Shown: one piece after another, positions 35,601 to 43,667 of the stretch
Layout of the letters: each line of letters starts with the position of its first letter
Numbering within the stretch: position 1 is the stretch's first letter
From: Abyssibacter sp036156195
GTDB taxonomy: Bacteria; Pseudomonadota; Gammaproteobacteria; Nevskiales; OUC007
Direction of reading: 5' to 3'
Assembly: GCA_036156195.1 (NCBI GenBank)
Contig: JAYZUZ010000008.1
Coordinates: 1 to 64,000, forward strand
Length of the DNA: 64,000 nucleotides
Translations under genes and position numbers: made by a program
The notes under the pieces: model-generated
The model's input: only the letters and a program-made list of their open reading frames with translations
Database searches by the model: none
Told to the model about the DNA's origin: nothing

Positions 35601-36647
35601 CTGCAGCTCAAGGCCAGAGCTCGCTCCGGCGATGGCGAACTGCAGGCCACCGCCACGGCGCAGCTGGGTGAGCAGCAGCGTGTGGAAGCTCGGGTCAGCG
35701 GTGAGCGCTTTCTGGCGTACAACACGGATGATGCGCGTGTTGTTGTGACGCCGGATCTGCAATTCCGGCTTGATGGCCGGCAGGCTACGCTGGAGGGTGC
35801 CGTACGTGTGCCCTCGGCCGACATCACGCCACAAAAGCGCGACAGCGAGTCGCTGGTGCGTGCCTCCGATGATGAGGTCATCATCGGCCCACGTGCTCGT
35901 GATCAGGCGGGCGAACCGATTCTGCTGTCGGCCACGGTGGATCTCGTGCTGGGCGAGGAGGTGCACTTCGAAGGCTTCGGTCTGCGTTCGCGGATCGAAG
36001 GACAGATCACCGCACGCGACCGTCCCGGCAACCAGACCACGGCGACGGGTGAGCTGCGGTTGGTCGATGGTGCCTACAAAGCCTACGGCCAGAATCTGGA
36101 TATTCGCCGCGGGCGGCTGATCTTTGCTGGCGGGCCGATAGCAGAGCCGGGTCTGGATGTGAAGGCTTCCCGGTATCCCACCGAAGACATCGAAGTGGGC
36201 GTCCGCGTCCGGGGGCCGCTGAATCGTCCCGAGTTCGAGTTGTACTCGGATCCCAGTATGGACCAGCAGGAACAGCTGTCTTATCTGGTGTTGGGCCGGT
36301 CTCTGGATCGACGGTCGGGTGCCTCCGGCACCGAGCAGGCTGCATTGGCCAATGCAGCGCTGGCGCTGGGTTTGAAGGGCGGCGGGTTTCTGGCCGATAC
36401 ACTGCAGGACAAGGTGGGCCTGGATGAGATCAGCATTGGTGCCCAGGCGGGTGAGTCCAATGACCAGGCTTCGCTGGTTCTGGGCAAGTATCTGTCACCC
36501 AAGCTCTACATCAGCTACGGCGTGGCCTTGTTCAAGCCAGGACAAAGCTTTCGCCTGCGCTACTCCCTGTCAGACAAGTGGACACTTAAAACCGAAACCG
36601 GCTCACAGACCGGGGGCGATCTGATCTACACCATCGAACGAGATTGA
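32670..36647 (+). CDS. tamB: Translocation and assembly module protein TamB
   Basis: A 1325-residue AsmA-like inner-membrane-anchored protein. The N-terminal anchor (LVLTLGWLPACLAGLFALALLFV) is followed by a very long beta-rich repeat region forming a periplasm-spanning groove, and the C-terminal DUF490/TamB domain ends in GEVxxEGxG-type and VRVRGPLNRPEFELYSDP, EQLSYLVLGRSL and KYLSPKLYISYGVALF motifs. The start is TTG in a TTGA overlap with the tamA stop; the next ATG lies inside the membrane anchor. The pair is one operon acting in lipid transport and autotransporter assembly. Confidence 0.95.
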   Translation: MIRRLVLTLGWLPACLAGLFALALLFVMTTETGLSTVWSVARDRLPEGFEVESVSGRLIGPLEVRGVEIDIPALRLSADRLVLDWRPSRLAVAKVQIATVGGEGIQVVLRPDAAPSPEEPDSPLSLDFRAPITLVIEHAFIRDLRVQPAPEAEPLILDSLSLAGVWDRGSVELSEFTLRSPLSGPLEARLFALLEHNAIRIQTLHLSSPDSDLETRLSGHVRQTLGRLNLDLQGQWTALRWPLTGEAQLRSPSGRFALTGTLPALQAELDARLLSRDQPANIQARALLKQDQVDARLQWDSLAWPLETSAGDVQLRLQSGELNAKGPLEAVRLRGQTAVLPTNFQPVEIRLQGTANPQSVRLEPLRLDVAGSETRLTGRVTWQPDLTARLTLASRGVDPSALSGQLADWPGQIAANGEFQLRIEEEQLRIRVPSLRADGQLLDQDLVLALQGAMSPQSIAVDQFTLEALGGELAGALGVTLQPRLDGQATLTLRNLDPAVLLPQWPGALQGNVRVKLAGTQASPDISLPELRLSGTLRDRDIALNSQLQYRDKNLSIQSLELSSGASELAIAGRASPADMDLQWQISSPDLADFYPGLTGRLTGDGQLRGPATTPRLTADLRGESLGYQRYAVAGVDLAADLDFAEGSVFNLDVRLADAQVAATGIRTLVLEASGGAEALDIHLATQTTEGSVTLDLSGALDVQAPAWTGELTQLRLQPVDFPPWVLEAEAGLELRQNSWSVDGLCLAAEAGRFRSEGTSGGPSAPRTVRRSRLCVQGAADAGGLSVQTDIDYFDLAYLTPLLPPATRLSGSLRGEAGYERQGGRERLSADLQTSAIELMGTRTPDDPLEIAFAPGLFSASEEQDGTQVQLSLPLEDDESAGLKLDARLAGQGLIVDRALDGRLTAELSNLDFVALLVDALTDVTGQLRADMRLSGQVKAPQVDGQLQLAEAAASIDAAGIDLRDVEVTVSGDPTASLQLKARARSGDGELQATATAQLGEQQRVEARVSGERFLAYNTDDARVVVTPDLQFRLDGRQATLEGAVRVPSADITPQKRDSESLVRASDDEVIIGPRARDQAGEPILLSATVDLVLGEEVHFEGFGLRSRIEGQITARDRPGNQTTATGELRLVDGAYKAYGQNLDIRRGRLIFAGGPIAEPGLDVKASRYPTEDIEVGVRVRGPLNRPEFELYSDPSMDQQEQLSYLVLGRSLDRRSGASGTEQAALANAALALGLKGGGFLADTLQDKVGLDEISIGAQAGESNDQASLVLGKYLSPKLYISYGVALFKPGQSFRLRYSLSDKWTLKTETGSQTGGDLIYTIERD

Positions 36648-36725
36648 CGCCACCGGGGTGAACGGCCTGCCGAACCGGTGGCGGGCAACGGTAGACTGGC
36701 CGTCCGCCGCACACCGGGAGCGACC

Positions 36726-37625
36726 GTGCATGTACTGATCACCGGTGGGACCGGGTTCATCGGGACCGCCCTGATACCCGCCCTGCAGGACGATGGCTGG
36801 ACCATCACCGTTCTCACGCGTCGACCCGCGCAGGCCAGGGCGTTGTTGCCGGCGGCCGTGCAGGTCGTGCCCGACCTCGACAGCGTGCAGCAGCCGGTGA
36901 ATGCGGTGGTCAATCTGGCTGGGGAGAACCTCGGTGAACGGCGCTGGTCGCGTGCACGCAAACAGGCGTTCATCGATAGCCGGGTCGGGCTGACACAGCA
37001 GCTGGTCCAGTGGATGGGGCGATTGCAGGCCCCACCGGCGGTTCTGGTGTCGGGATCCGCAGTGGGCTATTACGGCGCGCAGGGCAACACGCCGGTTGAT
37101 GAACACAGCACGCCGCACGATGAGTTCCAGCATCGCCTATGCCGGGACTGGGAGGCTGCCGCCCAACAGGCTGAATCGCTCGGCGTCCGCGTGGTCCGGC
37201 TACGGATTGGTGTGGTACTGGATGCCGGCGGGGGCGCATTACAGGCCATGCTCAGGCCCTTTCGACTGGGCTTGGGGGCTTGGTTGGGTCATGGCCGGCA
37301 ATGGATGGCGTGGATTCATCGGCATGATCTGGTGGCCCTGATTCAGCTTGCCCTGGCCGAGCCAGCACTCCAGGGACCGGTGAACGCCGTGGCGCCGAAT
37401 CCGGTGACCAACAGGCATTTTTCCAAGGCATTGGGTGCTGCGCTCCGACGGCCCGTACTCCTGCCCGTTCCCGCATGGGTACTGCGCATTCTGGTCGGCG
37501 AAATGGCTCACTTGCTGCTGACCGGTCAGCGAGCTGTTCCTGCGGCGGCCCAGGCGCAGGGATTCAACTTTGCGTTTCCCCGCATAGAGACGGCATTTGC
37601 CGATATCGTGGCGCGTGACCCATAG
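36726..37625 (+). CDS. TIGR01777/YfcH-type NAD-dependent epimerase
   Basis: A 299-residue SDR-like nucleotide-sugar epimerase relative of YfcH. It opens VHVLITGGTGFIGTALIP with the glycine motif, then VVNLAGENLGERRWS and LVSGSAVGYYGAQG, the family's active-site region, and ends with the DUF1731-type C-terminal segment (RPVLLPVPAWVLRILVGEMAHLLLTGQRAVP). The GTG at 36726, with GGAG five bases upstream, gives the family's normal length; an upstream GTG-like extension is not supported. The biochemical function of this family is unsettled. Confidence 0.9.
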   Translation: MHVLITGGTGFIGTALIPALQDDGWTITVLTRRPAQARALLPAAVQVVPDLDSVQQPVNAVVNLAGENLGERRWSRARKQAFIDSRVGLTQQLVQWMGRLQAPPAVLVSGSAVGYYGAQGNTPVDEHSTPHDEFQHRLCRDWEAAAQQAESLGVRVVRLRIGVVLDAGGGALQAMLRPFRLGLGAWLGHGRQWMAWIHRHDLVALIQLALAEPALQGPVNAVAPNPVTNRHFSKALGAALRRPVLLPVPAWVLRILVGEMAHLLLTGQRAVPAAAQAQGFNFAFPRIETAFADIVARDP

Positions 37626-37677
37626 TTTCCGCTCGTCCTCGACATGGCCGACACACGCGGCCATCCGGAGCCACCCC

Positions 37678-39009
37678 ATGAAGCCAATCCTCCCCTGCAC
37701 CCTGCTCTGCACGACCCTGATCGCAGCCTGTGGCGGCGGCAGTTCACAGTCCGGTCCAGTGGACTGCATGCTGGTCAACCAGAACGCCTACGTGTACGAC
37801 CAGTTACGGGACAGCTACCTGTGGGCCGAATCGGTGAGCGACAGCGCCAATCCGGCCGACTACGCCAGCCCGTCCGCACTGCTGCAAGACTTGCGTGACC
37901 CCCGTGACGAGACACGTTTTGGTAACAGTTACAGCTACGTGGCGGATCAGGCGGCGTTCACCTCGCTACTCAACGAGGGTCAGTTCACCGGTCTTGGGGT
38001 GAGGTTGGGCTTTACGGACGCGGACGAACTCACGGCGTTGCTGGTGTACAGCGACAGCCCAGCGGCTAACGCCGGGCTGCAAAGAGGCACCCGGATTCTG
38101 CGGATCGGGGGGCAGGTGCCCAGCTCCGACCCATCCCAGCCGAACTACTTCGACACGCTGTTGGGAGCGGATGAGGCGGGTGTGACCGTGCGCATGGAGA
38201 TCCAGGACCCTGGAGACAGCAGCTCGCGTGAAGTCAGCGTGACCAAGGCGGTCGTGACCATCGACAGTGTGCAGGCGGCGCAGGTGTTCGAGACGGTGGG
38301 GGGTACGCGCGTCGGCTATCTGCTGTTCACCAATTTCTTCACCGACCCGTCCCGAACGGCGCTGCGACAAGCGTTCGCCAGTTTCCGTGAGCAAGGTGCA
38401 ACCGAGCTGATTCTCGATTTGCGCTACAACGGGGGTGGCAGTGTGCGCACATCCACGGTGCTGGCCAGCCTCATCGGGGGCAACCGGGTCTATGCCGGCA
38501 ACCGCGGGGAGGTCTTCACCCGGGCGGTCGCCAACGCCGACCATCCAGAACTGGGTTTTGTCGAGCAGTTCTTCAACGAGGCGGAGGCATTGGATCTGGC
38601 TCGGGTGGCCGTTATCAGTACGGCGTCCACGGCCTCTGCCAGCGAGCTGGTGATCAACGGCCTGGAACCCTTTGTTGACGTGGTCGTGATTGGTGACACC
38701 AGCTTTGGCAAACCCGTTGGTCAGCACCCCATGAATTTCTGCGACAAGACCCTGGTTGCCGTCACTTTCCAGACCCTCAATGCCGATGGGCAGGGCGATT
38801 ACTTCCAGGGCATCGCGGCGGACTGCGCGGCGGATGACGACTGGGACGAGCCGCTGAGCATCCAAGGCCAGGCCGGCAATGAGGCTTCGATTCAGGTGGC
38901 GATGGACTATCTGACGACCGGCCAGTGTCCGGCGGCTGCCAAGCGGCATACGGGTCCGCCTTCGACGGCCTACGCACATGGGCTGCGCAGTCTGATCGCC
39001 GCACACTAA
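37678..39009 (+). CDS. S41-family (C-terminal processing) peptidase lipoprotein
   Basis: A 443-residue exported serine peptidase. The signal ends in IAACGGG, a lipobox with Cys18. A short helical cap precedes a PDZ domain (GQFTGLGVRLGFTD through AANAGLQRGTRILRIGG) and the S41 catalytic core: LILDLRYNGGGSV, STASTASASELV with the nucleophile Ser, and IGDTSFGKPVGQ with the general-base Lys. A GGAG ribosome site precedes the ATG. Tail-specific peptidases degrade or mature envelope proteins; the target is unknown. Confidence 0.92.
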   Translation: MKPILPCTLLCTTLIAACGGGSSQSGPVDCMLVNQNAYVYDQLRDSYLWAESVSDSANPADYASPSALLQDLRDPRDETRFGNSYSYVADQAAFTSLLNEGQFTGLGVRLGFTDADELTALLVYSDSPAANAGLQRGTRILRIGGQVPSSDPSQPNYFDTLLGADEAGVTVRMEIQDPGDSSSREVSVTKAVVTIDSVQAAQVFETVGGTRVGYLLFTNFFTDPSRTALRQAFASFREQGATELILDLRYNGGGSVRTSTVLASLIGGNRVYAGNRGEVFTRAVANADHPELGFVEQFFNEAEALDLARVAVISTASTASASELVINGLEPFVDVVVIGDTSFGKPVGQHPMNFCDKTLVAVTFQTLNADGQGDYFQGIAADCAADDDWDEPLSIQGQAGNEASIQVAMDYLTTGQCPAAAKRHTGPPSTAYAHGLRSLIAAH

Positions 39010-39016
39010 CCACGCC

Positions 39017-39048
39017 CTGTGATGCCGGCACGGCTGTCGGCATCACAG
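39017..39048. terminator. Hairpin after S41 peptidase
   Basis: CTGTGATGCCG (39017-39027) and CGGCATCACAG (39038-39048) form a perfect 11-bp stem with a 10-base loop, starting 7 bases after the peptidase stop codon. There is no T-tract; it is probably a factor-dependent or attenuating stem. Confidence 0.5.
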
Positions 39049-39111
39049 CTTCAGAACCGGGGCGCGGACTGCGCGACCCCGATCAGCCAATGGATCACAA
39101 GGAGACCCTGG

Positions 39112-39504
39112 ATGCTGAGTCACGTCATGATTGGATGCAACGATGTGGAACGGTCAAAACGCTTTTACGACGCCGTACTGGCGGTGGTAGGCGCCGGTGC
39201 GCCGATCCGCAACGTCGCAGCCTCCGGGCATGTGCGCTATTTCTACCGCCATGCGGGTAGCAGTTTCTGCCTGACCCAGCCCATCGATGACCAGCCAGCG
39301 ACGGTTGCGAACGGCAGCACGATTGGCTTTGCCTGCGATTCTCCCAACCAGGTGCAGGCTTTTCATGATGTCGCCGTGGAACAGGGCGGCACATCCATCG
39401 AACAGCCACCGGGGCTACGTCAGGGCGCGGTGGGCGCCATGTACCTGGCCTATGTGCGGGATCCCGACGGGCACAAGCTCTGTGCGTTGCACCGCGTGCC
39501 CTGA
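39112..39504 (+). CDS. VOC-superfamily (glyoxalase-like) protein
   Basis: A 130-residue protein of the vicinal oxygen chelate fold. LSHVMIGCNDVERSKRFYDAVL is the classic first beta-alpha-beta unit with a metal-ligand His, and AMYLAYVRDPDGHKLCALH is the closing motif with the C-terminal Glu/His region. Such proteins include lactoylglutathione lyases and dioxygenases; without neighbours of known function the role is open. A strong AGGAG site precedes the ATG. Confidence 0.85.
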   Translation: MLSHVMIGCNDVERSKRFYDAVLAVVGAGAPIRNVAASGHVRYFYRHAGSSFCLTQPIDDQPATVANGSTIGFACDSPNQVQAFHDVAVEQGGTSIEQPPGLRQGAVGAMYLAYVRDPDGHKLCALHRVP

Positions 39505-39526
39505 GGCGGGAACGGCCGCTGTCTCC

Positions 39527-40225
39527 CTAGGGGATGGCTTCGGCGAGCACCATCAGACTGATGATGACGCCTGTCGTCAGCACGGCGCGTAGCTTGATGT
39601 ACCAGCCCGGCCAGCCTTTGCGGCGCTGGAGTCCGATATCGACCATGAGCAGGCCGGCGAAGCCGGCCAGCAGCACGCAAAGCGTTGGCAGCGGCCCCAT
39701 GAGCCAGGCGGGCCAGACCACCAGGGGCGGAATGACAGACAGCACATAGCGCCAACGATTGCGCTGATCGCGAACGTTGACCGCCCCACCCCACTGGCTT
39801 CCAGCCATGAAGGCGAGGATGAGCACCGCATAGGCCAGCGTGGCCTGGAACAGGTGCGGACCGATCAGGCCGATCTGCAGATGGCTGCCCAGCGCACCCA
39901 GGACAAAGGGCAGTAACCCGGCGAGTCCAAGCGTCCAGGTCACCGGGTCTTCGGGCCGCAGCAGCGGGTGTTCGTAGAGTTCGGGCTCGCCCCCGATGCA
40001 GCGACCGTGGACAAAAATCATGGGCAGCTGTGACCAGCCGTGCTCGGCTTGCAGGTCATGAAAGGCCTGGCGGTGTTCGGCACTGCCCATACCGAGAATC
40101 AGGATGCGGAAATCCGCGCCGGCCAGCCCCAGGCGTTTCTCCAGCGTGCGTGTGTCGGTGAGCTTGGAGGCCAACACGACCACGGGGGTTTCGTCGATGA
40201 TTCGCCGCAGCGTATTCGCGTCCAT
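39527..40225 (-). CDS. Glutaredoxin-like/DUF3429 fusion protein
   Basis: A 232-residue two-part protein. Residues 1-85 follow the glutaredoxin fold: ETPVVVLAS at strand 1 and LPMIFVHGRCIGGEPEL as the TVPxVFxxGxxIGG-like glutathione motif. The CPYC redox site expected at about residues 19-23 reads ASKLTD, so it cannot work as a thiol redox centre. Residues 90-232 are DUF3429, with four or five membrane helices and SQWGGAVN. The start overlaps the photolyase stop by one base (TAATG), indicating coupled expression. Confidence 0.85.
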   Translation of the reverse strand: MDANTLRRIIDETPVVVLASKLTDTRTLEKRLGLAGADFRILILGMGSAEHRQAFHDLQAEHGWSQLPMIFVHGRCIGGEPELYEHPLLRPEDPVTWTLGLAGLLPFVLGALGSHLQIGLIGPHLFQATLAYAVLILAFMAGSQWGGAVNVRDQRNRWRYVLSVIPPLVVWPAWLMGPLPTLCVLLAGFAGLLMVDIGLQRRKGWPGWYIKLRAVLTTGVIISLMVLAEAIP

Positions 40226-41748
40226 TAAAGCTGCCCGTCCTGTATCAGGCGGCGCACGGCATTGGCGCGTCGGCTAATGGCCGACCGCTCGCCGGCCGTC
40301 TTGCGGGCGTAGTTGCGGTATTGGAAGCGCATACGCCGATGGTCGGCGAACCGGTCCTCATGGCGGGCGAGAAAATCCCAGTACAGCGTGGTCATCGGGC
40401 AGGCATCGTCGGTCGTCGCATCTGCTGGATCATACCGGCAGCCGCGGCAGTAGTTGCTCATCCGCTTCACATACTGGCCACTGGCCACGTAGGGCTTGCT
40501 GGCCATGCGGCCACCATCGGCATGCTGGGACATGCCCAGGGTATTGGGTAGTTCGACCCACTCCACGGCATCGACGTACACCGCGAGATACCAGGCGTGG
40601 ATCTCGCGCGGGCGAACGCCCAGCAACAGACTGAACAGACCCGTGATCATGAGTCGCTGGATATGGTGGGCGTAGCCATACTGCAAGGTCTGGCCCACCG
40701 TCTGCGCCATGCACCGCATGTTGGTCTGGCCGTCCCAGTACATTGGGGGCAGCGGTTCGTCGGCGTCGAGTGCGTTGTCCTCCAGCCAGCCCGGCATGTC
40801 GCGCCAGTACAGACCCCGCACGTACTCCCGCCAGCCGAGAATCTGGCGCACAAAACCCTCGACAGCGTTAATCGGTGCGTGACCGGATGCCCAGGCCTCG
40901 ACGGCCGCATCAATGACCGTACGGGGATCGATGAGCTTGAGATTGAGTGCGACCGACAGCGTGGAATGTGACAGAAACGGTTCGTCCGTCCACATCGCGT
41001 CCTGATGGGTGCCGAAATCCGGAAGCCGATACTTGATGAAGTCCTCCAGCGCCTGCTGGGCCTGCGTTGCAGTGACGGGCCAGTCGAACGCTTCCAACGA
41101 GCCGGGGTGGTCGGCCCAGCGCTGCTCCACCAGCGCCATGACTGTGCGGGTGGTGGCATCTGGCGTGAAGCGCTTGCGAGTGGGCGGCGAACCCGGCCCA
41201 TGGCGCCCGAAACTGGCGCGGTTGTCTTCGTCGTAATTCCACCGTCCGCCGACCGGTTCATCCGCCTGCATCAACGTGCCGGTCCGCTTGCGCATCCATC
41301 GGTAAAAGTCCTCGAGCACAAAGCGTTTACGGCCCTGCGCCCACGCTGCAAAGTCGTCAAGCGAACACATGAAGTGCGGATCATCCTGCATGCACAACTC
41401 AATGCCTGCGCTGTCACAGCAGCGGCGAATCGCTTGTTCCACGCGCCAGTCGCCAGGCTTGAGCACACGGACGCGTTGCGGAGCCTGGGCGTCGAGGTCA
41501 GCGCTCAGCGCCGTGGCCAGATCCGGGTAGGTTCCGAGTTCGTGGTAGATCAGCGGCTGGTCCAGGGCATCGCGCCGGTGCCGCATGGCAGACAAGAACA
41601 CGACCAGCCGGGCCTTGTGGGACCACACATGGGTGGCCTCCTCATCCACCTCGGCCATCCACAGGCAATCCTGTGCACTGTCCATGGCGGTGATGAGCGG
41701 GTGTTTCGGGTCGAGCTGGTCGCCCAGCACCAGGATGAGGTCACGCAT
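40225..41748 (-). CDS. FeS-containing cryptochrome/photolyase-like protein
   Basis: A 507-residue member of the prokaryotic (6-4) photolyase / FeS-BCP branch (COG3046). It starts RDLILVLGDQLDPKHPL, the typical N-terminus, and contains FVRQILGWREYVRGLYW, then the FAD-binding YAHHIQRLMITGLFSLLLGV with WYLAVYVDAVEWVELPNTLGMSQ. Cysteines in RCMAQ, YCRGC and ACPM match the iron-sulfur ligands of this branch. It uses blue light and FAD to reverse UV photoproducts. It overlaps the DUF2256 gene by 8 bases upstream and the fusion gene downstream. Confidence 0.95.
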   Translation of the reverse strand: MRDLILVLGDQLDPKHPLITAMDSAQDCLWMAEVDEEATHVWSHKARLVVFLSAMRHRRDALDQPLIYHELGTYPDLATALSADLDAQAPQRVRVLKPGDWRVEQAIRRCCDSAGIELCMQDDPHFMCSLDDFAAWAQGRKRFVLEDFYRWMRKRTGTLMQADEPVGGRWNYDEDNRASFGRHGPGSPPTRKRFTPDATTRTVMALVEQRWADHPGSLEAFDWPVTATQAQQALEDFIKYRLPDFGTHQDAMWTDEPFLSHSTLSVALNLKLIDPRTVIDAAVEAWASGHAPINAVEGFVRQILGWREYVRGLYWRDMPGWLEDNALDADEPLPPMYWDGQTNMRCMAQTVGQTLQYGYAHHIQRLMITGLFSLLLGVRPREIHAWYLAVYVDAVEWVELPNTLGMSQHADGGRMASKPYVASGQYVKRMSNYCRGCRYDPADATTDDACPMTTLYWDFLARHEDRFADHRRMRFQYRNYARKTAGERSAISRRANAVRRLIQDGQL

Positions 41749-41896
41749 GGCTTGGAGCCCCTCCGCGGTTGCGTCGACAGCGCTCGGAGCAGTAGATCAC
41801 CCGGTCCCAGTCACGGGCCCAGCGCTTGCGCCACGTAAAGCCGCGGCGGCAGATCGGGCAAATCTTCTGCGGCAGATGGGGCTTACGATGCGGCAT
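41741..41896 (-). CDS. DUF2256 zinc-ribbon-like protein
   Basis: A 51-residue protein with the DUF2256 signature: KICPICRRGFTWRKRWARDWDRVIYCSERCRR. Two CxxC/CxxxC pairs suggest zinc binding. The ATG at 41896 fits the usual size. DUF2256 genes are commonly next to cryptochrome/photolyase genes, as here with an 8-base overlap, so it may assist cluster assembly or light repair, though no function is established. Confidence 0.9.
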   Translation of the reverse strand: MPHRKPHLPQKICPICRRGFTWRKRWARDWDRVIYCSERCRRNRGGAPSHA

Positions 41897-41982
41897 TGTG
41901 CGAGGCGCCAAAACCGGCAGCCTCGACAATTCAGCCCCCAGGCCGCAACAGCTGTTCAGGCTTGGCCAGCGGCAGATCGGAG

Positions 41983-43587
41983 TTACGGGATGACCACGGG
42001 CCCGGGGCAGCGAAAACCGATGGGGTCGCCTGCCAGGCTATCGGCGATGGCGTTGGCATTCCGGATACTGGCGGGGTCGGTTGCCAGCAGCTGGTCGACC
42101 AGATCCCGGTAGCTTTCGATGACAGGCGCGAGATAGTCGATCGAGAGCTTGTCGATGGTGTCGGATGGCGAGTGGTGGAACAAACCCGCACCGGAGATGC
42201 CCAGCGTCGGAATCTGTAATGCGTACGCAGCCTGTGTTTCGCCGGGGTTGAAGACACCGCCAGGTGAAACCGTGAGGACCTGGGTGGCGATCACGTCTGC
42301 AAAGGCTGCCAGCGCCGCGGTTTCCAGCACCAGATTTTCGGAGATGACCAGTGCACGCTGCGTGGCCGGCAAGCCGGTGGGCATGGGTTCGCCAGCGCGT
42401 TCGATATACCCCCGGCTGGCCAGTCCGGCCCCCAGGTGCACATAGCTCGCCACACGGGAGGGATCCAGGCACTGCAGCACGCGCTCCTGCCCGAAGCCCA
42501 GTACTTCATGCGCGCCGGTAAAGGTGAAGACGACGGTGTAGGGCAGCGGGCCCTCGCGTTGCGCGCGGTCGGCGAGATAACGGGCCAGATAGATCAGGCC
42601 GCCTACACCGGGACCGCGCTCCGAGCCGACGGTAAACCAGCCGTTCACCGGCGTGCCGATGACGAGCAGGTGCTCGCGGTCCTGCCCGGGCAGAAACGCG
42701 TAGCTATTGGACGAATACCCTTCGGGACCGGGTTCGGCCACCGTGGCATCGACAATCAGCTGTGCAGTCTGGCCAGCGAGCTCAACCAGACGCTGCCCAT
42801 CAAACTCCCCGACGACGACCGTTGGCAGCTCGCGAAGGCCTTCGAAGGTGTTGTAGTTCTGGGCAACCAGTTCGTTGGACGGCCCCTCGATGGCGACAAT
42901 GGCGCCAATGGCACCCTGCTCCGCCGCCCAGTCCAGTGCCTGCTGCGCGCCGACCGTTGCGGCGTTGAGTACCTGACGGGCCGTGAAGATGACAATCTTG
43001 CCGGTGACATCGCCTGCGCGCAGTCGGTCCAGCAGGCTCCCGCCGCCGAGATCGACCAGTGCTCCGGTGACGCCCTGGGCGTCGGTGACACCCTGGAAGT
43101 ACCACGGGAACACGGCCGGCTGGTAGGGCGAGCCATCGTCCAGCGTGACGGTGAGTGCGTAGTTGCGCGGTTTGAAAATCGGAAATCCAAAGGCTTGCTC
43201 CTGAATCGCTACAAGTCCTTCGATCCGACGAAACTGATCAGCCGCCCAACGATGGACGATGTGACCCAGCCCGCTGCCCGTTCGTGGGCCAGGCAGGCAT
43301 TTGTACCATTCCGTCACCGGGTCGCTGGTCAGGCATTCGTCGAAATTGGCCGGGTCGAGCACCACGTCCAGGTACGCCTGCATGTGCGCATAGGCCGTGG
43401 GGCCCGGTTCACCCAGGGGGATGTCAAAGCCGGTTGCCGGCGGGTTGCCTGGCTGGGACGGGCCAGCCGGCTGGGTCGGCTCCGTGCCGTCGCCCCCGCC
43501 GCCGTTGACGCAACCCGCCAGGGCCAGCATGGCGAGCAGGCCGGCGCGGGTGGTGATTGCAAGCGGGGAATGCAGGTGCCGGGCCAT
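41983..43587 (-). CDS. M28-like lipoprotein lacking zinc ligands
   Basis: A 534-residue lipoprotein (signal ending LALAGC). After a Pro/Gly-rich linker it has a PA-like domain (about 180-310: LLDRLRAGDVTGKIVIFT, GAIGAIVAIEG) inserted ahead of a peptidase M28 fold. In active M28 enzymes metal ligands sit in GxHxDS, DNxSG, EE and LD motifs; here these read VIGTPVNG, GPGVGG, FTGAHE and VHLGAG, so most are lost, while the last HHSPSDTIDKL is kept. It is probably a pseudopeptidase or binding protein. It follows the ECF operon on the same strand 80 bases on. Confidence 0.8.
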   Translation of the reverse strand: MARHLHSPLAITTRAGLLAMLALAGCVNGGGGDGTEPTQPAGPSQPGNPPATGFDIPLGEPGPTAYAHMQAYLDVVLDPANFDECLTSDPVTEWYKCLPGPRTGSGLGHIVHRWAADQFRRIEGLVAIQEQAFGFPIFKPRNYALTVTLDDGSPYQPAVFPWYFQGVTDAQGVTGALVDLGGGSLLDRLRAGDVTGKIVIFTARQVLNAATVGAQQALDWAAEQGAIGAIVAIEGPSNELVAQNYNTFEGLRELPTVVVGEFDGQRLVELAGQTAQLIVDATVAEPGPEGYSSNSYAFLPGQDREHLLVIGTPVNGWFTVGSERGPGVGGLIYLARYLADRAQREGPLPYTVVFTFTGAHEVLGFGQERVLQCLDPSRVASYVHLGAGLASRGYIERAGEPMPTGLPATQRALVISENLVLETAALAAFADVIATQVLTVSPGGVFNPGETQAAYALQIPTLGISGAGLFHHSPSDTIDKLSIDYLAPVIESYRDLVDQLLATDPASIRNANAIADSLAGDPIGFRCPGPVVIP

Positions 43588-43667
43588 GGGGGCAACAACG
43601 ATGAAACTGACCCGCAGTGTCTCCCGTTCGCAGCAGCCCGGCTGTCGGCCAGCCGGGCCGCCTGTTG

